In this document: piece by piece, positions 1 through 6,630 of the stretch
Position numbering within the stretch: the first letter of the stretch is position 1
Layout of the letters: the number at the start of each line of letters is the position of its first letter
NCBI GenBank assembly: GCA_902803305.1
Contig: CADCPL010000083.1
Location: 1 to 8,878 of the forward strand
DNA: 8,878 nt
Direction of reading: 5' to 3'
Source: an uncultured Lachnospiraceae bacterium
GTDB lineage: Bacteria > Bacillota > Clostridia > Lachnospirales > Lachnospiraceae
Made by a program: the position numbers and the translations under genes
The notes under the pieces: generated by a model
The model's database searches: none
The model's input: only the letters and a program-made list of their open reading frames with translations
What the model was told of the DNA's origin: nothing

Positions 1-113
1 AATAGCGCAATAAAACACACAGCGTTGACATTCGCGTTTCCCACAAGGATAATGAGATCATACTTCGAATAAGGGATAACTGTACCGCGTTCGATCCTTA
101 CAAACAAGCATAA
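1..113 (+). pseudogene. Remnant of a GHKL ATPase C-terminal domain, as in MATE-GHKL fusions (truncated at window edge)
   Basis: Reading the frame of bases 3-113 gives TAG (3-5), then 35 codons, then TAA (111-113). The peptide includes HSVDIRVSHK and, later, ILRIRDNC and FDP. It aligns without gaps to residues 525-551 of the MATE-GHKL protein encoded at 4846-6630 (HSVDIRVVHK, ILRIKDDC, FDP): 18 of 27 residues and, by my count, 57 of 81 bases are identical. The TAG falls where the MATE gene has AAG (Lys520), so one base change could have made the stop. After FDP only YKQA follows, so the last 40 or so residues of the domain (the NIGIR and GLN motifs) are missing. I read this as the decayed end of a paralogous gene. 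A frameshift at the window edge, or a slightly shortened but living upstream gene, cannot be excluded because only two bases precede the stop. Confidence 0.75.
25..53 (+). promoter_or_regulatory. Sigma-A type promoter for the lipoprotein gene, inside the GHKL remnant
   Basis: There is a perfect -35 box TTGACA at 25-30, a 17-base spacer, and GATAAT at 48-53 (5 of 6 to TATAAT). Transcription would start near base 60 and give a leader of about 70 nt before the ATG at 130. At the matching place in the intact MATE gene the boxes read TAGACA and AATGAC, so the promoter is absent there. The match is from sequence alone; no start site is known. Confidence 0.65.
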
Positions 114-129
114 AAGGAGTATAAACATT

Positions 130-678
130 ATGAACATGAAGAAAATGACACTGATCTTAGCGCTTGGCGCAGCACTTGCCATCAGCGGATGCAGCAATGC
201 ATCTTCCAGCGAGAAGGCTGATGAGCCGGCTGTTGGCATTGCCAATCCATGGAGAGAAGTCACCGAGGAAGAGGCTAAAGAATCAACGCCGAACCTGTTC
301 AAGGCTCCGGAAGGTGCCACAGGCGTAACCTGGCGTATCATGGATGATGGAACTTCGGATCATCCTCTCGTAGAACTTGATTTTGACTATGATGGGTTAT
401 CTTTTTGCGCCCGTGCTAAATACGGCGCAGCTGAAGACGAGGATATATCCGGTATGTATTACGACTGGACCGTTACAGATGATGCCACGCTCGCAACCTG
501 GGCAGGAGGTCTGATGCAGGGCAAGACATACAGATACGTAGGAGAGAATGAGTATGCCGATCTTATTACATGGTATGACATAGAGGTCGGTATCGCGTAT
601 TCGCTCTCAACCACTGCCGAAGACCTTGACGGATTTGATATACAGGCTGTTGCTGAAGCCATGGCTCCCGCGAACTGA
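130..678 (+). CDS. Secreted lipoprotein of unknown function
   Basis: This 182-residue protein has a lipoprotein signal: N-terminal lysines (4, 5), a hydrophobic stretch (about 7-18) and the lipobox ISGC with Cys21 as the lipidated residue. A Ser-rich linker (22-28) follows. The mature part is acidic and soluble, with motifs such as NPW (39-41), APEGA (59-63) and YYDWT (110-114), and many aromatic residues. I have a vague memory of similar hypothetical lipoproteins in Lachnospiraceae but recognise no named family, enzyme motif or binding site, so no function is given. It should sit on the outer face of the cytoplasmic membrane. The start at 130 is chosen because AAAGGAG (113-119) lies 10 nt upstream; the second ATG at 136 would be 16 nt away. 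The gene appears to be transcribed alone, from the promoter at 25-53 to the hairpin at 692-717. Confidence 0.85.
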   Translation: MNMKKMTLILALGAALAISGCSNASSSEKADEPAVGIANPWREVTEEEAKESTPNLFKAPEGATGVTWRIMDDGTSDHPLVELDFDYDGLSFCARAKYGAAEDEDISGMYYDWTVTDDATLATWAGGLMQGKTYRYVGENEYADLITWYDIEVGIAYSLSTTAEDLDGFDIQAVAEAMAPAN

Positions 679-691
679 CGATAAAATAAGC

Positions 692-717
692 GTCCACCGG
701 GATGTATCCCGGTGGAC
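692..717. terminator. Hairpin between convergent genes, probable bidirectional terminator
   Basis: A perfect 11-bp stem (692-702 pairs with 707-717, GTCCACCGGGA and its complement) closes a 4-base loop, TGTA. It lies 14 bases after the lipoprotein stop and 24 bases beyond the stop of the minus-strand gene ending at 741. Read on the minus strand the stem is followed by GCTTATTTTA, a fair T-rich tail. Read on the plus strand the tail (TGGTTCAGAAATCTTT) is poor. It therefore looks more like an intrinsic terminator for the minus-strand gene, with weaker action on the plus strand. Confidence 0.7.
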
Positions 718-740
718 TGGTTCAGAAATCTTTATAATAA

Positions 741-1280
741 TCATATTTTTATATTCATATACACCATCATAAAGAGCCAGAAGATCACAAACAGGGCGCA
801 TACTATCCAAAAAGCTTTGCTTCCGTGAAGCTTTAGTGGGTCGCTTTTTACAAATTCATCCGTTCCATCCGTCCATACCCTTTTTTCACGTTCGGTAACT
901 GACGCATCAAACAGCTCACAAAAGAAATCATCGATATCCTGCTTTAAAAGATACGGAACACTGCCGGAGTTTATCTCCCATACATAACGTACCCGGATAA
1001 CCGTCTTATCTCCGTCGCTTTCAAATCTCACGGCATATTTCTGCGGCTTTGAATAATGCAGTCCCCCGTCGGCATCGGAACTGTCGTCAAACAGAATATA
1101 TAAAACCCCGTTTTCTGTCATGTGTTCATAAGATGAAAGCCTGCATTTTACGGGATTTCCGATCCTTTTTAGGATATCGTCCACAGAAAGCTCTGATTCA
1201 TAAACAAAATCAAGTCTTCCGGCCCGCTCATCTTCAATTTTCATCTGCATATCGGGATAAAGCGTATAACCTCTACTCAT
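741..1280 (-). CDS. Hypothetical protein with a C-terminal membrane anchor
   Basis: This 179-residue protein has no signal peptide. Residues 1 to about 150 look like a soluble, mixed alpha/beta cytoplasmic domain with many charged residues (for example IRVRYVWE and LLKQDIDDFF). A single hydrophobic segment at about 157-175 (WIVCALFVIFWLFMMVYM) is followed by only a few residues, so the protein is probably tail-anchored with its N-terminal domain in the cytoplasm. I do not recognise the family, and no catalytic motif is visible. The ATG at 1280 has no clear ribosome site upstream; a TATACT box lies seven bases before it, so the mRNA may be leaderless (see findings). ATGs at codons 11 and 13 also lack a ribosome site. 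It is divergent from the transporter operon starting at 1404 and convergent with the lipoprotein gene. Confidence 0.75.
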   Translation of the reverse strand: MSRGYTLYPDMQMKIEDERAGRLDFVYESELSVDDILKRIGNPVKCRLSSYEHMTENGVLYILFDDSSDADGGLHYSKPQKYAVRFESDGDKTVIRVRYVWEINSGSVPYLLKQDIDDFFCELFDASVTEREKRVWTDGTDEFVKSDPLKLHGSKAFWIVCALFVIFWLFMMVYMNIKI

Positions 1281-1287
1281 AATGCAA

Positions 1288-1315
1288 AGTATACACCCGG
1301 TTCACTTTTTCTGCA
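1288..1315 (-). promoter_or_regulatory. Possible promoter of the tail-anchored protein gene, giving a leaderless mRNA
   Basis: On the minus strand TATACT (complement of 1288-1293, 5 of 6 to the -10 consensus) is preceded after 16 bases by TGCAGA (complement of 1310-1315), a weak -35 with 3 of 6 matches. The predicted start is about base 1281, directly next to the ATG at 1280. This agrees with the lack of a ribosome site but rests mainly on one good hexamer. Confidence 0.4.
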
Positions 1316-1337
1316 CTCTTTGGGACGGGGTTAGTGG

Positions 1338-1366
1338 TTCCATATGCACCGCTTTCGCTGTATAAT
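1338..1366 (+). promoter_or_regulatory. Promoter of the symporter-kinase-MATE operon
   Basis: A perfect TATAAT lies at 1361-1366. At 17 bases upstream the -35 position holds TTCCAT (1338-1343), a weak match, so the promoter may need an activator. A start near 1373 would give a leader of about 30 nt, with the ribosome site GGGAG (1393-1397) six bases before the ATG at 1404. I see no clear operator palindrome or riboswitch in the 123-base divergent region (1281-1403). Confidence 0.5.
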
Positions 1367-1403
1367 AAACAATAAGCCATAAAAGGTTTAAAGGGAGAAG
1401 AAG

Positions 1404-3065
1404 ATGAGGATCAGCGAAAGGGTTACGGCGGACAACCCGGGTATCACAAGAATAACAGAGCTTGTCAGAGATACTCTTGCCGGATATTCCGTAAAGGATA
1501 AGGATATCGAAAAGGCAGTCCTTACGGCGGAGGAGTCTGCCCAGGAGCTGGCTGCCCACTCATCGGATGCGTTCATAGAAGTTCGTATCAGGTCTTTTCT
1601 CGGACGTGTTACGGTCAGTCTTACGTCCAAAGGAGACAGGATCAGCTCTTTCGGTGATAAAAAGATCAAATCCATGCTTGATGATGAAACCGATGAGGAT
1701 GTGCAGGAGACCATAAGGAGTATTTTGCTCCGGTCGGTTTCCGACAACCTCAGTTATCATCATGTAAGCGGTGCAAACAAGATAGGATTTACAATACTCA
1801 GATCTCCCAAGGCACATCTGTACCGGACTCTCGGAGCGATGGCTGCGGCAGTTGTAGTGGGACTTATACTGTCTGTTCCGGAGCTTGCCGGGATGAACGA
1901 TGATCTGAATACGTATGTGCTCATTCCGATATACACCATGTATCTGAACGCACTTAAGATGGTTGTCGCGCCTGTCGTATTCTTTTCGATAGTATCGTGT
2001 ATCATGCAGTTCTCCGATATGACGGAACTCGGCAGGATCGGAGGGCGCGCCATAAGCGTGTTCATGTTCACGACGGTCGTGGCGACCCTTGTTGGGCTGG
2101 GATTGTTCTATTTATTCAGACCCGGAGCACCTGTTACGGCCATGATCGATCAGTCCGCCGTATCGAACATAACATCGCAGACCGTTGATGTATCCGTTAA
2201 GGATCTGATCGTGGGGATCGTCCCGTCTGATTTTCTGCAGCCGTTTGTGTCTTCCAACATGCTTCAGCTTATTTTCCTTGCCGTGCTGACCGGTATAGTT
2301 ATCGGTCATATGGGACGCAGATCCAAAATGGTGAGAGATGCGTTTGAATCGCTTAATGAATTGTTCCTGAAAATGACTACGATGATAATCCGCTTCATGC
2401 CGGTAGCCGTTTTTTGTTCCATATGTTCACTTATGATCAAGACGGGTATTTCCGTGGTGATCTCGGTCCTTGGTATCTTCGCTACATTTCTTTGCGGACT
2501 GCTGTGCATGATAATCGTATACTGCATGATCCTTACGATCGTCGCAAGGGTTAATCCGATAATATTCCTGAAAAACTATATCCCGACAATGGCACAGGTT
2601 TTTTCGGTTGCATCAAGTAATGCTTCGATCCCGATCAATATGGAAGCCTGTGAAAAGATGGGAGTTGCGAAAAAGATATACTGCCTGATAATTCCTCTCG
2701 GCGCCACGATCAATATGGACGGAGGCTGCGTATATATGGGAGTATTTTCACTCGCACTTGCAAAATCATACGGCGTAAACGTTCCGTCTTCGGCGATCGT
2801 TGCCATGATAATATCAATAATAGTGATGTCGGTAGGAGCACCGGGCATCCCGGGATCGGGTCTTATATGCCTGAGCGTTCTTCTGACACAGATCGGTGTT
2901 CCCACGGAGGCTGTCGGCCTTATAATGGGGATAGATGCGTTTGTCGGAATGTTCCGCTGCATGAGTAACTGCACCGGAGATGTAGTCACAAGCGTTCTTG
3001 TTGCGAAGAAAGAGAATCTTCTTGATATGGAAAAATACCGCACATGCGGAGGAAGCGCTAAATGA
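1404..3065 (+). CDS. SDF/DAACS-family cation:dicarboxylate or amino-acid symporter with an N-terminal degenerate GHKL-like domain
   Basis: The protein has 553 residues; usual members have about 400-450. The extra length is residues 1-135, before the first membrane segment (about 142-159). The transporter core has the hallmark sites of the GltPh/DctA fold: the serine-rich HP1 tip SVASSNASIP (401-410), PLGATINMDGG (431-441), the HP2 loop GAPGIPGSG (478-486) and the last helix with Asp511, Arg518, Asn522 and Asp526. By alignment to GltPh, Arg397, Asn401 and Asp405 are kept, Asp394 is Gly515 and Thr314 is Gly441. The loss of the Asp that holds the substrate amino group argues against a plain aspartate/glutamate carrier; a dicarboxylate is possible. 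The N-terminal domain resembles a GHKL ATPase without its nucleotide-binding residues (see findings). First gene of a three-gene operon; the stop overlaps the next start by ATGA. Confidence 0.92.
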   Translation: MRISERVTADNPGITRITELVRDTLAGYSVKDKDIEKAVLTAEESAQELAAHSSDAFIEVRIRSFLGRVTVSLTSKGDRISSFGDKKIKSMLDDETDEDVQETIRSILLRSVSDNLSYHHVSGANKIGFTILRSPKAHLYRTLGAMAAAVVVGLILSVPELAGMNDDLNTYVLIPIYTMYLNALKMVVAPVVFFSIVSCIMQFSDMTELGRIGGRAISVFMFTTVVATLVGLGLFYLFRPGAPVTAMIDQSAVSNITSQTVDVSVKDLIVGIVPSDFLQPFVSSNMLQLIFLAVLTGIVIGHMGRRSKMVRDAFESLNELFLKMTTMIIRFMPVAVFCSICSLMIKTGISVVISVLGIFATFLCGLLCMIIVYCMILTIVARVNPIIFLKNYIPTMAQVFSVASSNASIPINMEACEKMGVAKKIYCLIIPLGATINMDGGCVYMGVFSLALAKSYGVNVPSSAIVAMIISIIVMSVGAPGIPGSGLICLSVLLTQIGVPTEAVGLIMGIDAFVGMFRCMSNCTGDVVTSVLVAKKENLLDMEKYRTCGGSAK

Positions 3066-4849
3066 TCAAAAAGATCAGGAGCATATTAGCTGATCCCAAT
3101 GTGGATTATCAGAGTAAATCGTTTGTCCTGCTCTCGTCCATCGCACTGATCGGACTCTTTGTTGCCATGGTGAGCGGGATAATGCTCGGACAGGCTTTCT
3201 CGGCTAACCTGTCTGTTTTTGTCGAGTTTGTTCTGTTCTCAGGTATGTTCATTTGGGCGACTTGTTTTAACGGCATTAAGAAAGCCATGGTGATCATCGC
3301 ATTCTTGCTTGTCTTCGTATTTCTGCCGGCGGCTTTTTTTACGAGCGGAGGTGCAGCGGGCGGAACTCCTGTCTGGTTTGCATTCACCACACTTTACATA
3401 GTCATGACTTTGTCGGGAAAGCCCAAAGGATTCTTTCTTGCCGTTAATCTGATCGTTGTATGTGCGTGTTGGTGGATAGGTTATACAAGACCAGAGACCG
3501 TAATCGAGTTCACGCGTAAAGAAGCATATTATGATTCGTTTTTCACACTGCTCATAGTGGGCATCGTGATGACACTTCTCGTAAGTTACCAGGTCAACCT
3601 GTTCAGACGTGAGAACGAGCGCGTTAACAGCCAGAAAAAAGAGATCGAAGAGCTTAACCAGTCACAGAAGAAATTCTTCTCGAGCATAAGTCATGAGATA
3701 AGAACCCCCATCAATGCGATCCTCGGACTGAACGAAGTAATCCTCAGACAGGAAGACGCATCCGAGGAGATAATCGGAGATGCTCAGAACATACAGGGAG
3801 CGGGCAGGATGCTCCTTGCACTTATAAACGACCTGCTTGATTTTTCCAAGCTCGAGGCAGGCAGGATGGATATAGTCCCGTCGGATTACAAGGTCAGCGA
3901 GACCGTGTCGGATATCGCGGGCATGATGCTGCAGAGAGCCGGAGAAAAGGGTCTTGCGTTTGAAGTTGATCTGGATTCCGGGATGCCATCGGTGCTATAC
4001 GGTGATGAGGTCAGGATCAAGCAGATAATCATCAATCTGCTCAATAATGCGGTCAAGTATACCGAGTCGGGTTCGGTCAGGCTCAGTGTTTCATCGTCAG
4101 GAATAACAGACGGGCACACGGATCTTCTCATTAAAGTTTCGGACACGGGTATCGGTATCAAAGAAGACGCGATCCCGGTGCTGTTTGAAATGTTCAGCAG
4201 AGTGGATCAGGAAAAGAATAAAAAGATCGAAGGCACCGGGCTGGGCCTGTCCATAGTTAAGCTCCTTGTTGACATGATGGAAGGAGAGGTAAGCGTTGAG
4301 AGCACTTACGGTCAGGGCAGTACGTTTACCGTAAGACTGCCGCAGAAGGTATCGGATCCCGCCACAATAGGAAAAATCAACGTGTTCGATAGAGCAAAAC
4401 AGAAAAACATTTACAGGGATCTGTTTACTGCGCCGGAGGCCGAGATACTCATAGTAGATGATACGAAGATGAATCTTACTGTTGAAAAGAAACTGCTGAA
4501 GAACACGAAGATCCGGATAGATACAGCTACGAGCGGAGCGCAGGCACTGGAGCGCACACTTGAAAAAAGATATGACGTCATTCTCATGGATCATCTGATG
4601 CCGGAGATGGACGGTATAGAATGTCTGCGCCGGATACGCAGCCAGATGGACGGAAAATGCAGGAGCGTTCCCGTTGTCATTCTTACAGCCAATGCGATCA
4701 GTGAAAATCAAGAGCTGTATGCTTCGGCCGGATTTGACGGATATCTGCTCAAGCCGGTAACCGGACTTGCACTTGAAGAAACTCTTATGAATCATATCCC
4801 GAAGGAAAAGATAGACGCCACAGTAGAACCGACAGGAGGCAGATCATGA
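3062..4849 (+). CDS. Membrane hybrid sensor histidine kinase with C-terminal receiver domain
   Basis: This 595-residue protein starts with about six membrane segments between residues 21 and 179 with little extracytoplasmic sequence, followed by a short coiled linker (182-203). The DHp domain has the H-box SISHEIRTP with phospho-acceptor His211. The catalytic domain has the N-box (Asn325, Asn329 in INLLNNAVKYT), G1 DTGIGI (361-366), the F-box region (374-382) and G2 GTGLGL (391-396). The receiver domain (461-580) has the acidic pair Asp466/Asp467, phospho-acceptor Asp510, Thr542 and Lys564. All catalytic residues are present, so it should autophosphorylate on His211 and pass the phosphate to Asp510. 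There is no PAS, HAMP, Hpt or DNA-binding output domain, and no separate regulator gene in the window. It overlaps both neighbours by 4 nt; its ribosome site GGAGG (3048-3052) lies within the symporter gene. The signal may come from the adjacent transporters or from the membrane; this is inference. Confidence 0.95.
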   Translation: MIKKIRSILADPNVDYQSKSFVLLSSIALIGLFVAMVSGIMLGQAFSANLSVFVEFVLFSGMFIWATCFNGIKKAMVIIAFLLVFVFLPAAFFTSGGAAGGTPVWFAFTTLYIVMTLSGKPKGFFLAVNLIVVCACWWIGYTRPETVIEFTRKEAYYDSFFTLLIVGIVMTLLVSYQVNLFRRENERVNSQKKEIEELNQSQKKFFSSISHEIRTPINAILGLNEVILRQEDASEEIIGDAQNIQGAGRMLLALINDLLDFSKLEAGRMDIVPSDYKVSETVSDIAGMMLQRAGEKGLAFEVDLDSGMPSVLYGDEVRIKQIIINLLNNAVKYTESGSVRLSVSSSGITDGHTDLLIKVSDTGIGIKEDAIPVLFEMFSRVDQEKNKKIEGTGLGLSIVKLLVDMMEGEVSVESTYGQGSTFTVRLPQKVSDPATIGKINVFDRAKQKNIYRDLFTAPEAEILIVDDTKMNLTVEKKLLKNTKIRIDTATSGAQALERTLEKRYDVILMDHLMPEMDGIECLRRIRSQMDGKCRSVPVVILTANAISENQELYASAGFDGYLLKPVTGLALEETLMNHIPKEKIDATVEPTGGRS

Positions 4850-6630
4850 AGCAATCAGATACAACCAACTGTTCGAATATGAAGCTGACGACGCACCTTC
4901 TGTTCCGTCTTCTGCCTTTGCAGATAATACTTGCGATGATAAGTAGCATCAACAATATTGTATCGGGACTTTTCGCCACGAACTTTGTCGGAAAGGATGC
5001 AATGGCTGCCGTAGGACTCTACGCTCCGATAAACATGTTCGTATACGCTCTTAGCACGATGCTCGTGGGAGGTGCCACGATTTTGTGCGGTAAATATATG
5101 GGAAGGGATGAGCGGGAAAAGGTCCAGAACGTGTTCAATGTCAGTAACATCCTGTCGGTAGGAATTGCTGCGGTCTTTATGGTCCTGCTGCTTACACTCG
5201 GACTCGGTAACCTGACGGGATTCTTTTCGGATGATCCTGTTGTCCGTACGCTGTTTAACAAATATCTGATCGGACAGGCGGTCGGAATACTTCCTCTTCT
5301 TCTCGGTAACCAGTTTGCCGCCTTTTTGTCTCTGCAGAACAGAGCGAGCAGGACAACGATCGCAAGTGTAGTATATATTGTCGTTAATGTGTTGCTCAAC
5401 TTTGTATTTGTTGACAAAATGCACATGGAAGCGTTCGGACTTGCTCTTGCATCCTCTCTCGGACTGTGGGTATATTTTCTGATCCAGGCCGCCTGCTTCC
5501 TGTCACCGAAGTCAGAGGTGAAGCTTGTTTCCGGTCGGGCGTCAATGGGAGAGAGCGGACAGATGATCAAGATAGGTATCCCCGGTGCTGCGACCTTCGC
5601 ATATCAGACACTGCGCGGGCTTATCGTAAATAAGCTGCTTACGGTATATGTCGGAGCTGTGGGAGTATCGGCATTTGCTTCGGCGGATAACCTGCTGCGT
5701 ATAGTTTGGGCACTTCCGTTCGGAATGCTGGCTGTTTCAAGGATGGTCATGAGTATCAGCATCGGAGAAGAGGACAGGCAGACACTTACGGATGTTATGC
5801 GCAATATGTTCAAAAGATTCATTCCTCTTATGTGCGCGGTATCGCTTCTCATAATAATGTCGGCCATCCCGCTTACCGGATTGTACTATCGTGATATGTC
5901 CGATCCCGTGTTCATGATGACCGCATGGGGATTCAGGCTGCTGCCGATATGCATGCCGTTATCCATCATATGCCTGCACTTTGCCTGTTATGCCCAGTCT
6001 TCGGGAAAACAGGTGCTTGTACACCTGCTGTCGCTCCTTGACGGAGTTGTATGTGTTGCGGGATTTACGGCTCTTTTGATACCGGGTATCGGAATGAACA
6101 GCATATACATTGCAAACATACTTAACGGTGTTGTGACCGCGATCGTGATCGTAGTCTATTCGATCATTTGTAATAAGCGGATGCCAAAGAATATGGATGA
6201 ACTGATGGTCATACCGGATGACTTCGGAGTGTCGGAAGATGAGCGTATGGACCTGAGTGTTCGTAAGATCGAGGAGGTGACGGCTGTGTCGACGTCGGTC
6301 AAAACGTTTTGCGAAAAGCGCGGCATAGACGAGAGAAGATCTTATCACGCATCGCTTTTCCTCGAGGAGATGGTCGGAAATGTTGTGGATCACGGGTTTA
6401 CCAAGGATAAAAAGAACCACAGCGTAGACATACGTGTGGTCCATAAAAATGACGATCTTATACTCAGGATAAAAGATGACTGTATACCGTTCGATCCCGC
6501 CGACAGACGTAAGATGCTTGATCCTGCCGATATCACGAAGAACATCGGTATACGTATGGTATATAAGCTTGCCGACAGCATCGAACACAAGAACATGCTC
6601 GGGCTTAATGTCCTTACTGTCCGCCTATAG
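4846..6630 (+). CDS. MATE-family efflux transporter with C-terminal GHKL (RsbW-like) ATPase domain
   Basis: Of 594 residues, about 12-445 form a 12-segment MATE fold of two similar halves: the first begins near residue 15 with LTTHLLFRLLPLQ, the second near 237 with GQMIKIGIPGA. MATE proteins export drugs or metabolites in exchange for Na+ or H+. A linker (446-470) leads to a cytoplasmic GHKL domain (about 470-594). Its N-box is LFLEEMVGNVVDHGF, with Glu507, Glu508, Asn512 and His516. The G1-like box is DDCIPFDP (544-551), with Cys546 where many GHKL proteins have Gly; NIGIRMV (566-572) and GLNVLTVRL (586-594) follow. Such a domain is typical of anti-sigma/serine-kinase ATPases, but here it is joined to a transporter, as I recall in other Lachnospiraceae. 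The ribosome site AGGAGG (4834-4839) lies six bases before the ATG, which overlaps the kinase stop. The last 17 bases overlap galT on the other strand. Confidence 0.93.
   Translation: MKQSDTTNCSNMKLTTHLLFRLLPLQIILAMISSINNIVSGLFATNFVGKDAMAAVGLYAPINMFVYALSTMLVGGATILCGKYMGRDEREKVQNVFNVSNILSVGIAAVFMVLLLTLGLGNLTGFFSDDPVVRTLFNKYLIGQAVGILPLLLGNQFAAFLSLQNRASRTTIASVVYIVVNVLLNFVFVDKMHMEAFGLALASSLGLWVYFLIQAACFLSPKSEVKLVSGRASMGESGQMIKIGIPGAATFAYQTLRGLIVNKLLTVYVGAVGVSAFASADNLLRIVWALPFGMLAVSRMVMSISIGEEDRQTLTDVMRNMFKRFIPLMCAVSLLIIMSAIPLTGLYYRDMSDPVFMMTAWGFRLLPICMPLSIICLHFACYAQSSGKQVLVHLLSLLDGVVCVAGFTALLIPGIGMNSIYIANILNGVVTAIVIVVYSIICNKRMPKNMDELMVIPDDFGVSEDERMDLSVRKIEEVTAVSTSVKTFCEKRGIDERRSYHASLFLEEMVGNVVDHGFTKDKKNHSVDIRVVHKNDDLILRIKDDCIPFDPADRRKMLDPADITKNIGIRMVYKLADSIEHKNMLGLNVLTVRL

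Noticed and set aside
1..72. Frame 1 is open from the window edge to a TAA at 70-72 and could be the end of an upstream gene.
   Set aside because: The peptide resembles nothing I know, whereas the frame ending at 113 matches the MATE GHKL tail; I treat frame 1 as chance, though a frameshift could join it to upstream coding sequence.
1281..1403. The divergent intergenic region as a possible small RNA, riboswitch or operator.
   Set aside because: Apart from the two promoter boxes and the ribosome site I find no stable hairpin, long palindrome or direct repeat in it.
4097..4795. A 232-codon minus-strand open frame opposite the kinase receiver domain.
   Set aside because: The plus strand encodes intact catalytic and receiver motifs here; the minus-strand peptide has no recognisable family or ribosome site.
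4855..5570. Two minus-strand open frames (4855-5424 and 5019-5570) opposite the MATE N-terminal half.
   Set aside because: They overlap each other and a well-supported gene, and show no domain or start signal.
5959..6588. A 209-codon minus-strand open frame opposite the MATE gene end.
   Set aside because: It is antisense to the MATE helices and the GHKL domain, whose motifs are clear; no independent evidence of coding.
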